64,000 nucleotides of DNA from Amycolatopsis pretoriensis (GTDB lineage Bacteria > Actinomycetota > Actinomycetes > Mycobacteriales > Pseudonocardiaceae), in the NCBI RefSeq assembly GCF_900107925.1, contig NZ_FNUJ01000002.1:372001-436000 (forward strand), in the 5' to 3' direction. Position numbers and translations under genes: made by a program. The notes beneath the pieces were generated by a model. It was given only the letters and a program-made list of their open reading frames with translations. It ran no database searches and was not told the origin of the DNA. Below are positions 34,966 to 45,700 of the stretch, one piece after another. Numbering within the stretch: position 1 is the first letter of the stretch; every line of letters starts with the position of its first letter.

Positions 34966-35436
34966 TCAGCTGAACCCGATGGACTGCGTGCGGTCGTTCA
35001 TGAACGACCCGACGTTGCCGGTGTTCTCCTTGAACGGGCCGTCCCGGTCGCCGCCGAGGTTCGGCTCCGGGTAGAGCCAGACCCAGCAGTCACCCCACGG
35101 CTGCACGGACGAGATCTTGTTCTTCCAGTCGTCGCCGAGGTCGAACTGCCAGTTGACCCAGCCGTCCTTCTTGCACAGTTCGGGTCCGGTGATGGTCAGC
35201 GAGTTCCCGGTGTAGTCGGGACCGTCGAAGAACGTGCCCTGCACGACCTGGCCGGCTTCCTGCGTCTCCAGCGCCGCGCGGGCGGTGCCCGTGCTGCATT
35301 TCTGCACCCCGGTCTCCGAATTCAGCACGCAGTGCCGGGTCGTCGTCGCGGCCACCGCCGGAACGGCGCCGAGCAGGCTCACGCTCGCCGCCGCGGCCGC
35401 CGCCGTCATGACTGTTCTGGTCCATTCGCGCGCCAT
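34966..35436 (-). CDS. Secreted beta-gamma-crystallin-like protein (peptidase inhibitor I36-like)
   Basis: A 156-residue precursor with a Sec signal (AVPAVAATTTRHC). The C-terminal 100 residues carry the Greek-key crystallin pattern: GTFFDGPDYTGNSLTIT, then DDWKNKISSVQPWGDCWVWLYPEPNLGGD and GSFMNDRTQSIGF. Bacterial relatives include the Streptomyces metalloproteinase inhibitor SMPI and calcium-binding single-domain crystallins. No inhibitor loop can be identified with certainty. It is first in an operon with another small secreted protein. ATG 35436 has an AAAGG site. Confidence 0.7.
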   Translation of the reverse strand: MAREWTRTVMTAAAAAASVSLLGAVPAVAATTTRHCVLNSETGVQKCSTGTARAALETQEAGQVVQGTFFDGPDYTGNSLTITGPELCKKDGWVNWQFDLGDDWKNKISSVQPWGDCWVWLYPEPNLGGDRDGPFKENTGNVGSFMNDRTQSIGFS

Positions 35437-35628
35437 TGTGTTTCCCTTTCCAGGAAATCGAAAAGATCTTCCACCTCGAAAGTACGACGGATTCGGCGGA
35501 TGGGCGCGCGTGTTGCCCATCGGGGCATTCGGGTCTGCCTCATTCCCTCCCCAGCCCCGGTGCCGCCGTGCGGACCACCGGGGCCCGCGGTACAGTGCGC
35601 CGTCCCGGTGACAGCTGACGTCGATCTC

Positions 35629-35678
35629 GTCACCCTGGGTGACACGATCATGAAAATTCATCCCGTCATAACTTGACT
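35629..35678. promoter_or_regulatory. furA promoter region with two dyads
   Basis: GTCACCCTGGGTGAC (35629-35643) is a perfect palindrome with 7-bp arms. ATGAA-AA-TTCAT (35650-35661) is an AT-rich dyad. TTGACT (35673-35678) is a good -35 whose 17-bp-spaced -10 (CTAAGG) abuts the GTG of furA. Either dyad could serve FurA autoregulation; the first could also serve the divergent secreted-protein operon. Confidence 0.5.
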
Positions 35679-35700
35679 CATTCCAGAGAAGGCCCCTAAG

Positions 35701-36138
35701 GTGGCCGACGTGATGACCGACTTCGAGGCGCAGCTGCGGGCGGTCTCGTTGCGGGTGACGCGGCCGAGGCTGGCCGTGCTCACCGCGTTGCGGGACCACC
35801 CGCACGTGGACACCGAGACGGTGATCGAGCTGGTGCGGGCCGAGCACCCGACGGTGTCGCACCAGACGATCTACGACGTCCTGCGGGCGCTCACCGACAC
35901 CGGCCTGGTGCGGCGCATCCAACCCGCGGGCGCGACCGCCCGGTACGAGTCCCGGGTCGGGGACAACCACCACCACGTCGTGTGCCGCACCTGCGGCGCG
36001 ATCGCGGACGTCGACTGCGCCGTCGGCCACACCCCGTGCCTGACCGCCTCGGACGACCACGGTTTCGTTATCGACCAGGCGGAGGTCGTGTACTGGGGCA
36101 CCTGCCCCGACTGCGCGGCCACCCGAACTCCCGAATGA
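35701..36138 (+). CDS. furA: Fur family peroxide/redox regulator FurA
   Basis: A 145-residue Fur protein closely resembling mycobacterial FurA: LRVTRPRLAVLTALRDHPHV in the winged HTH, YESRVGDNHHHVVCRTCG as the metal-binding region, then HTPCLTASDDHGF and GTCPDC. FurA represses katG and itself and is relieved by peroxide. The start is GTG 35701, or ATG 35713, which better fits family alignments. katG follows after 23 bp, the conserved furA-katG arrangement. Confidence 0.93.
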   Translation: MADVMTDFEAQLRAVSLRVTRPRLAVLTALRDHPHVDTETVIELVRAEHPTVSHQTIYDVLRALTDTGLVRRIQPAGATARYESRVGDNHHHVVCRTCGAIADVDCAVGHTPCLTASDDHGFVIDQAEVVYWGTCPDCAATRTPE

Positions 36139-36161
36139 TCGCCGGCTCCGGAAGGAAGTAG

Positions 36162-38420
<2,259 letters not shown>

Positions 38421-38430
38421 TCCTTTTTGG

Positions 38431-38471
38431 AGCTAACGGGCCCGGCCGATCTTCGGCCGGGCCCGTTAGCT
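38431..38471. terminator. Strong terminator after katG
   Basis: AGCTAACGGGCCCGGCCGA pairs perfectly over 19 bp with its inverse across a 3-base loop (TCT). T-rich stretches lie on both outer sides, so it could work in both directions and also serve the small convergent gene ending at 38466. Confidence 0.88.
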
Positions 38472-38672
38472 TTCCGGAGACCGCTCGTGTGGTGGCCCGG
38501 GTCGTTTTCCGGCGGCCGATTTCCGCAGAAGCAGAATGACGAGCACTTCCCGTGCCGCCTCGCGGCGCTCTTTGCCGCGGGCGAAAGCGGCTACCGACGC
38601 GATCGTCGCAACGGTCACCGGATAAAGGGTGCCGGTCAAGGCTTCCAGCACGATCATCGCGGTCGAAAGCAC
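38466..38672 (-). CDS. Small hypothetical protein with one membrane segment
   Basis: A 68-residue protein starting at GTG 38672 with a GGAGGA ribosome-binding site directly upstream. The N-terminal part (AMIVLEALTGTLYPVTVATI) is hydrophobic and could span the membrane. The middle is charged (GKERREAAREVLVILLLR), and the tail is basic and proline-rich. Its stop lies within the katG terminator. It is divergent from the HTH-toroid gene. The function is unknown. Confidence 0.55.
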   Translation of the reverse strand: MLSTAMIVLEALTGTLYPVTVATIASVAAFARGKERREAAREVLVILLLRKSAAGKRPGPPHERSPES

Positions 38673-38767
38673 GGTTCCTCCTGGGGGCCGGACGACCTGG
38701 TAGGTCAATGACGCCCCATCCGGCGGCCGTCCGGCGAGATTCCCGGAAAGATCCGGGCGACCGGGGT

Positions 38768-38815
38768 TAGAGTCGGCATCCGTCCGGACGTTTCCGGACG
38801 ATCCTCGCGGGAGGA
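38768..38815 (+). promoter_or_regulatory. Promoter and repeat before the HTH-toroid gene
   Basis: TAGAGT (38768-38773) is a plausible -10. CGTCCGGACG (38781-38790) is a perfect palindrome whose half TCCGGACG recurs at 38793-38800. GGGAGGA at 38809-38815 sets the GTG at 38823. The repeats sit where a roadblock or autoregulator site would be. Confidence 0.4.
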
Positions 38816-38822
38816 CGATGCG

Positions 38823-40214
38823 GTGGCCGAGCCGACCGAGCAGGACCCCGTCGACCAGTTCGCGGCACGGTTGCGCGAACTGCGGCTCCGGGCGGGCGAA
38901 CCGTCCGTCAGCCGGCTGGTCGCCTTGACCCGGCGGCAAGGCAGAAGGATGGAGATGACGCGCTCGACCATCCAGGACAAGCTCAGTGGCCACACCACGC
39001 CGAAGCTCGAACACGTGCTCGCGCTGGTCAAGGCGTGCGTCGAGCACGCGGAATCCCTGGGCCGGCCGTTGCCGGCCGACACCATCGACGAACAGGACTG
39101 GCGGGAACGGTGGGCGGTTCTGCAGCGAGCCTTGGCCGGCCCCCGGCGCGACGGGATCCGGGCCACGCACGCGGTCGCGGAAATCGGCAGCGAATCGCCG
39201 GCTCCCCGGCAAGACCGAACCGATGACACCGTGTCGGTACCCACGATCTTCCGCCGGGTCGGTGTGGAACTGGCGCGACGGCTCATCCACGACGAGAACG
39301 GCGATCCGGTCGGCTGGTGCCAGGACCTGACGAAGAACCACGCCGCGACGGCTCTCAGCACGGCATACGGCCTGAAGACGATGCTCGTGGTCGAGGAGCC
39401 GTACGTCGACCTCGGGGCGGTGACCCACAGTCTGCTGCGGATGCGGACGTCGTCGGGCGCCTGGGTCGGACCTTCCTCGGCGGTGCGGCCGGAAGTCACC
39501 GCGACGGTGCTGGACGCGCTGTTCCGCGTGGGAACGCCGATGCCGGTCGACTCCGCGCTCGCGCTCATCGAACGTTCGGTCGACGCCTTCACCGCCACCC
39601 GGCCGTTCCTGCTCGCGACGGTTCTCCGGACTGTGGCACGGCTCCGCCCGGACGCTCCGCTGGCCACCAGGCTCGTCAACGACTTGCTGGCCGCCCGGCT
39701 GAACTTCGACGGGATGGCGCTGTGGCCGGAAAAGGTCGAACCCGGCCTCGCCTCGCCCCGGCCATCGGCCGCCCATACCGCGCTGGCGGTGGCCGCCCTT
39801 CGAGCCGCCCACGCCGACCACCGCGCCGATGTCCGCGAAGCCATAGACCAGTCGACACCGTGGCTGCTCGACACGAATTGGGCCTACGACGGGGCGGCGG
39901 AAGAAATCACGCGGCGCCGGCAGGACGGACAAGGCTTGACGAGAGCGTTCATCCGGCATTTCACGCCGGCATGGGTGCTCATGGCACTCCCCGAAACGCC
40001 GGGCCGGCTGCAGGGCGCGGTGGAGGCTTTGTGGAGCCGGTACGAGCCTCGCCGCGGGCTGTGGGCGTGGGGCAACGGGGACCTGCCGGTCTGGATGACC
40101 TTGGACGCGGTGACCGCCTTGCGCGCGGTCGCGCTGTCATCGGCTCCTCGCCTCGGTCACCGAACGTTGTCCGGGCCGGTCCGTCCGGCCGCCGTCGATA
40201 GGCCGTCCGGTTGA
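38823..40214 (+). CDS. HTH protein with alpha/alpha-toroid (terpene-cyclase-like) C-terminal domain
   Basis: A 463-residue protein. Residues 10-80 hold an XRE-like HTH (DQFAARLRELRLRAGEPSVS, then TRSTIQDKLSGHTTPKLEHV), a version common at the head of actinobacterial conflict-system proteins. Residues 125-440 contain repeated helical pairs such as HTALAVAALRAAHADHR and FTPAWVLMALPETPGRL, plus WAWGNGDLPVWMTLDAVTAL. These resemble the alpha/alpha-toroid of prenyltransferase/squalene cyclase repeats, without a visible DxDD acid motif. It stands upstream of the VMAP gene on the same strand and may be a regulator or effector of that system. Confidence 0.6.
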   Translation: MAEPTEQDPVDQFAARLRELRLRAGEPSVSRLVALTRRQGRRMEMTRSTIQDKLSGHTTPKLEHVLALVKACVEHAESLGRPLPADTIDEQDWRERWAVLQRALAGPRRDGIRATHAVAEIGSESPAPRQDRTDDTVSVPTIFRRVGVELARRLIHDENGDPVGWCQDLTKNHAATALSTAYGLKTMLVVEEPYVDLGAVTHSLLRMRTSSGAWVGPSSAVRPEVTATVLDALFRVGTPMPVDSALALIERSVDAFTATRPFLLATVLRTVARLRPDAPLATRLVNDLLAARLNFDGMALWPEKVEPGLASPRPSAAHTALAVAALRAAHADHRADVREAIDQSTPWLLDTNWAYDGAAEEITRRRQDGQGLTRAFIRHFTPAWVLMALPETPGRLQGAVEALWSRYEPRRGLWAWGNGDLPVWMTLDAVTALRAVALSSAPRLGHRTLSGPVRPAAVDRPSG

Positions 40215-40290
40215 GATCGCACCCGAGCGGTTGTCCCGGTGGGTCATGCTGGGATATCCCCTTAACTCCGGAGGGCGAGGGAGGGGCGGG

Positions 40291-41772
40291 GTGACGTCGT
40301 GGAACGGGTCTGACTACCCGAGCTCCCTGGGCTTCCTCATCGACTGCCTGGAGCAGATCCCGTCGCTGCGGGATCCCGGTAGCCGGCGCCTCTGCCTGGA
40401 ACTTCTCGCCGATCACCTCGGCATGCCACTGGTCGTCGAGGACCTGCCGACCACGCGGGCCAGCCTGATCGGCATCGTGCAGGCCTGCCGGCGGCAGCAC
40501 CCGCGGGCGCTGTCCGCCTTCGTCGATGCCGTCGAACAGATGGAGCCCGGGTCGATTCCCGTGCAGCGGGCGCGGTCCGCCGTCGAAGACATGGCCACCC
40601 TCGACCTCGTCACCGAGTACGACCGCCAGGAACTGCTGAACCTGCTCGGGGAGAACCCGAGCAGCCGGCTGGCCGAGCTCGTGCGGGCGGCCGCCGGGCC
40701 CGCCGCCGAACTGACCTCGGCCGATCACCGGCCTGCGGACGCGCTCGCCACCCTGGAACGGATGAACGCCCAGCCCGACGGGATTCCTCCCCTGCTGCTG
40801 TTCGTCGAATACCTCGCGGCCGCCGCCGACGAGCAGCGCGCCGAAGGGTTGCGGGACTGGAACGACCGCCAGGCCGCCCGGTTGGGCGTGACCGAGCAGA
40901 TCGGCGCCGTCCGGCTGGCGCGCGCCACCGAACCCAGCACGCCCGAAGAAGTCGTCGCCTACCTCGTCGTGCGCATCGAGCCCGATCTGCTCGACACCGG
41001 GCTGCTCGTCGTCGTGCACTGGCGGCACAACGATCCGAGCGGATGGCGGCCGCGGCGGAGCGAGCCGTTCACCGGCGATCTCGACGCCGTCCGCACGCAC
41101 GTGGCCGCGCTGGTCGCCGAGGCCGAAACCGGCTGGGCGCAGAACGCCACCGCGATCCGGATCGAGTTCCTGCTCCCCTATGCGCTGCTGAACCTGCCTG
41201 TCGACCAGTGGGACCTGGAGGCGGGCAGCTCCCTGCCGCGCCCGCTCGGCCTGCACTACCCGGTCGTCGTGCGCAGCCTCGACCGCGCGCGTTCGCCGCG
41301 CTGGCACCGGGAATGGCGGCGGCGCTGGGACCTGCTCAAGAAGGTGCCCGCCGGACTGACGACGCCGGAAGAGCACTGGCTGTGGAGCGACGGCTCGAAA
41401 CGGCGGCACCTGACCGCGCTCGACGCGAAACTGGCCGCCCAGAAGAAGGTCCTGTCGCTGGTCCTGCGTTCGGTGCCGGACAGCACGGACCCCGGTGAGG
41501 TGCTCGTCGGCGTCCGGACCGGCATCCCGGTGATGATCTGGCACCGCACCGAGGCCGCCCGCTCGGCGTTCGAAGCGGAGATCAAGTCCCTGCGCGACTT
41601 CCTGCCCGAACTGGTCGAGCACCTACGCCTCCTGCGCAGCCGGGCCCGTCAGGCCGCCCGGCCGGACTCCCACGTCGGGAGCCGGGTTTCGCTGCTGTGG
41701 GACGACCCGGACAGGCCCGTCGAGCCGCAGGATCCGCCCGCGGCCCCGATCGAGGAGGTGCCCGCGCGATGA
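40291..41772 (+). CDS. VMAP-like protein (vWA-MoxR associated) with N-terminal effector-associated domain
   Basis: A 493-residue protein. Residues 8-85 (LGFLIDCLEQIPSLRDPGSR, LCLELLADHLG) look like an EAD2-type death-like adaptor domain; a second helical unit follows (ATLDLVTEYDRQELLNLLGE). Residues 215-480 match the VMAP C-terminal region: YLVVRIEPDLLDTGLLVVVH, IRIEFLLPYALLNLPVDQW, HYPVVVRSLDR and GVRTGIPVMIWHR. VMAP proteins form ternary conflict systems with MoxR ATPases and vWA proteins, exactly the next two genes. GTG 40291 has GGGAGG upstream. The stop overlaps the MoxR ATG (ATGA). Confidence 0.75.
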   Translation: MTSWNGSDYPSSLGFLIDCLEQIPSLRDPGSRRLCLELLADHLGMPLVVEDLPTTRASLIGIVQACRRQHPRALSAFVDAVEQMEPGSIPVQRARSAVEDMATLDLVTEYDRQELLNLLGENPSSRLAELVRAAAGPAAELTSADHRPADALATLERMNAQPDGIPPLLLFVEYLAAAADEQRAEGLRDWNDRQAARLGVTEQIGAVRLARATEPSTPEEVVAYLVVRIEPDLLDTGLLVVVHWRHNDPSGWRPRRSEPFTGDLDAVRTHVAALVAEAETGWAQNATAIRIEFLLPYALLNLPVDQWDLEAGSSLPRPLGLHYPVVVRSLDRARSPRWHREWRRRWDLLKKVPAGLTTPEEHWLWSDGSKRRHLTALDAKLAAQKKVLSLVLRSVPDSTDPGEVLVGVRTGIPVMIWHRTEAARSAFEAEIKSLRDFLPELVEHLRLLRSRARQAARPDSHVGSRVSLLWDDPDRPVEPQDPPAAPIEEVPAR

Positions 41773-42785
41773 GCGGTGCCGAGATCCCGCCCTGGTGCGT
41801 CTACCGCGGGCACGGCCTGCCGCCGTCCGCCGGCGAGGACGCGCCCGAGCTGCCCGCGCCGCCGAGCTGGCGCAGGTTCGACGGCGGCCCGGCGGTGCCC
41901 GTCCCGGCGGCGTCCGACGCCGAGTTCGTCCGCCGGCTGGGCGTGCCGGCCGTGGCCTCGGCGCGGGACGCGACGCTCGAAGAGGTGCTGACCGTGAACG
42001 CGGCGCTGTACCTGCGGCGCCCGCTGCTGATCACCGGCAACCCCGGCACCGGCAAGTCCAGCCTGGCCTACAAGATCGCGCGCGAACTGGGGCTGGGACC
42101 GGTGCTGCGCTGGCCGATCAGCAGCCGCACGACGTCCCGCGACGGGATGTACGACTACGACGCCATCGGCCGCGTCCAGGCCGCCGCGACCGAGGAGGGC
42201 GCCGGCATCGGCGGGTTCGTCCGCCTCGGCCCGCTCGGCACCGCGCTGCTGCCCTACGACCGGCCACGCGTGCTTTTGATCGACGAGCTGGACAAATCGG
42301 ACATCGACCTGCCCAACGATCTGCTGGCGGTGTTCGAGGACGGCGACTTCGAGATCCAGCCGCTGGCCCGGATCGCCGCCACCCAGCCCGAGGTCACCGT
42401 CTTCACCCACGACCGCGGCGGCCGGGCGACCGTGCGCGACGGGCACGTGCGGTGCCGCGCGTTCCCGGTGGTCGTGGTGACGAGCAACGGCGAACGGGAC
42501 TTCCCGCCCGCGTTCCTGCGCCGCTGCCTGCGGCTCGACATGCCGCAGCCCGGCTTCGAACAGCTCGTGAGCATGGTCGCGGCGCACTTCCGCGACGTCC
42601 CGCCCCGCAGCGACGACCTGATCCACGAGTTCCTCGCCAACAGCGGCCAGGAGGGCGGCCTCGCCAACGACCAGCTGCTCAACGCCCTGCATCTGACGAC
42701 CTCAGGGGCGCACCAGCACGACGCGAACTGGGAGGTGCTGCGCGGCACCCTGTGGCGGCGGCTCAACGTCCAGGGAACGGACTGA
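41769..42785 (+). CDS. MoxR-type AAA+ ATPase
   Basis: A 338-residue AAA+ protein. Walker A is GNPGTGKS at 90-97 and Walker B VLLIDELDK with Asp172 and Glu173. The sensor 1 region is VVVVTSNGERDFPPAFLRRC, containing the arginine-finger-like RRC. MoxR ATPases remodel partner proteins together with vWA-domain proteins bearing MIDAS sites. Coupled to VMAP by ATGA and 4 bp before the vWA gene, it is the ATPase of the ternary system. The N-terminal 60 residues are proline-rich and unstructured. Confidence 0.85.
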   Translation: MSGAEIPPWCVYRGHGLPPSAGEDAPELPAPPSWRRFDGGPAVPVPAASDAEFVRRLGVPAVASARDATLEEVLTVNAALYLRRPLLITGNPGTGKSSLAYKIARELGLGPVLRWPISSRTTSRDGMYDYDAIGRVQAAATEEGAGIGGFVRLGPLGTALLPYDRPRVLLIDELDKSDIDLPNDLLAVFEDGDFEIQPLARIAATQPEVTVFTHDRGGRATVRDGHVRCRAFPVVVVTSNGERDFPPAFLRRCLRLDMPQPGFEQLVSMVAAHFRDVPPRSDDLIHEFLANSGQEGGLANDQLLNALHLTTSGAHQHDANWEVLRGTLWRRLNVQGTD

Positions 42786-42789
42786 GCCC

Positions 42790-45700
42790 ATGGCCGACCC
42801 GGTCGACCGCCTCCCCACCGAGGCGCTCAACGCCGACGAGATCGCCGACGCGGTCTGGCTCGCCGCCCGGATCGCGGCGAGCGAACCGCCGCGCGCGCGA
42901 GCGGATCCGCGCCCCGATCCCCCACCACCCCCACCGCCACCTCCGTCGGCACCGGAACCGGAATCCGAGCCACCGCCGGTGGCGAAGTCCCGCGTCGACC
43001 ACGTGCTGCCGGGCCGCCCGGACCCGGGCCGGCCCGGCGAGCACCCGGAACCGGCTCCCGTTCCCCTCGAACCGGTCCCGGTGCGGCCGCGAGCGCGCAG
43101 ATCCGCCGCGCCACGGCCGATCCGCACGGTGCCGCCGAGCCTGCCCCGAGGCCTGGCGAAGGCGCTCAGGCCCTTGAACCGCCTGGTCCGGCTGAAGCAC
43201 CGGACCGAATTGGACGAGGAGGAAACGGCGGTCGCGGCGGCGGAGACGAAAGTGTGGCTGCCCGTGCACCGGGCTTCCCGAGGTCACCCGTTCGAGATCG
43301 TGCTGGTCGTCGACCGCGGTTCCTCGATGGTGTTTTGGGAACGCACTTCCCGCGCTTTTCGCGCCCTGCTGGAAAGGCAGGGCGCGTTTTCCGACGTCAA
43401 AACGGTTTCGGTGGACACCGACGAACCGGACGTCCGATTCGTGGAAACCGCACCGGGTACCGGCTGCGAACCGGCGCAGCTGGCGGATCCGACCGGGCGG
43501 CGCGTCATCGTCGTGCTCAGCGACGGCGTCGGCCCCGCGTGGCGCAGCGGGTCGATGTTCGAAGTGCTGTCGTTGTGGGCCAAGACTTGTCAGGTCAGCC
43601 TGTTCCACCTCCTGCCCGCCGAACGGTGGAGCTGGACAGGCGTACGCGTGGTGTCACAGGCGTTGCACAGGGTCCGCCCCGGTACCGCGAACCCGATCCC
43701 GGTGCTGGAACTCGACCCCAGGCACGTGCGGCGCTGGGCCGAGCTGATTTCGGGCACCCCGGCCGTGCAGCTCCCGGTGCTGGTTCCCCCGGCGGAGGAA
43801 AACCTCGCGGACGACGTGGCGGAGACCGAAGAACCCCCGTCGCCCACGGAACGGCTTGACCAGTTCCTCGCCACCGGCACTTCGCCCGCCATTCGCCTGG
43901 CCGGGCTGCTCGCGGCGGCCCCGCTCACCCTGCGCGTGATGCAGGCGGTGCACGGCACCCTGATGCCGCAGGCACGACCCGCGCACCTGGCCGAAATCCA
44001 GCTGGGCCGATTGCTGCACCGCGTGCCGGCGGACGAGGAAAGCCCGGTCGAGTACGATTTCGCGCCGGGACTGCGCCGGCGGCTGCTGGCCTTGGTTTCG
44101 CGCGCGGACACCGCGCGGGTGCAGCGGGTGGTCCAGGACGTCCTCGGTCCGCAGGAGCCGGCGGTCGCGAATCTGCGCAATGCGCTCGAGGCTCCCGACG
44201 ACGCCACTCTACCGGTGGTTACGTCGCGCAGTGAACCGTTGTTGACTGTCCAACGTGACGTTCTAAGAGCACTGTCGGGGCCTTACACACGTCGAGCTAA
44301 CCGATTGGGTGATGCCTTGGAACGGTTTAGGGGGTCCCGTAACGACGGTGGCGCGCGCGCGACTAGGACACCGGAAGGCCTAGGGGCATCTCCAGGTCCA
44401 CATCCGGTAGGGTCCAGCCCGCAAGCTGAACCGATCAACCCTCGAGGGATCTCTGTGACTACCACGAGATCGGAGCCGGGCACCGAGGTCCGCCACTCCG
44501 GCCAGCAGCCCGCCGTCTGGGGCGGCGTTCCGCTGCGCAATGTCAACTTCATCGGTCGCGGGGACATCCTGCGGGCATTGCACGGTGAACTTTCCAAATC
44601 CACCCGTACAGCTGTACTGCCCGGCGCGCTGCACGGGATGGGCGGCATCGGCAAATCCCAGATCGCGGTCGAATACGTATACCGCCATGCCGAAGAATAC
44701 GACCTGATCTGGTGGATCCCTTCGGAGAACCCGTCGGAAATCCAGGCGTCGCTGGTTAAACTGGCGAAGCGCCTCGACCTTCCCGTGGAGCAGTCCGTCG
44801 ACACCGCGGTGCCCGCCGTGCTCGAAGCGCTGGGCAGCGGCGAGCCCTATCGCCGCTGGCTGCTGGTGTTCGACAACGCCGACCGGCCCGAGGACGTCCG
44901 CCGGTTCTGGCCGCGACGCGGTGAGGGCCACATCCTCGTGACGTCCCGGAACCCGCAGTGGTCCGAGGTTTCGCAGGCGGTCGAGGTCGACGTCTTCCGG
45001 CGGTCGGAAAGCCGCGAACTGCTGCAGCGCCGCAACCACGACCTCGCCGACGACGACGCCGACCGGCTGGCCACCGTGCTGGGCGACCTGCCGCTGGCGG
45101 TCGAGCAGGCCGCGGCGTGGCGCGCCGAAACCGGCATGGCGACCGACGAGTACCTGGAACTGTTCGAGAACAAGCGGACCGAACTGCTCCAGTCGCGCCC
45201 GCCCGCGGACTACGACGTCGCGGTCGAAGCCGCGTGGAACGTGTCGCTGGACAGGCTGCGCGACGAGAACCCCGGCGCGCTGGAACTTCTCGAAGTGTGC
45301 GCGTTTTTCTCCCCCGAGCCGATTCCGCGGGCGATGTTCAGCGGTGTCCGCAACGTCCCGACGTCGGAAGCGCTCGAGCAGACCCTCGGCGACCCCATCC
45401 AGCTGAGCCGCGCGATCCGCGAGATCAACCGCTACAGCCTCGCCAAGATCGACCACCGCAGCGACACGCTCCAGCTGCACCGGCTCGTTCAGCTGGTGCT
45501 GCGCAACAAACTCGGGCCGGAGGACCAGGAGCGGGTGCGCCACACCGCGCACCTGCTGCTCGCCAACCGCGACCCCAAGCAGCCCGACTCGGTCGACTAC
45601 TGGTCGCGCTACGCGGAAATGCTGCCGCACATCCGGGCCGTCGACGCCCGCAACTGCACCGACCGCTGGGTACGCCGGATGGCGATCAACGCGGTCAACT

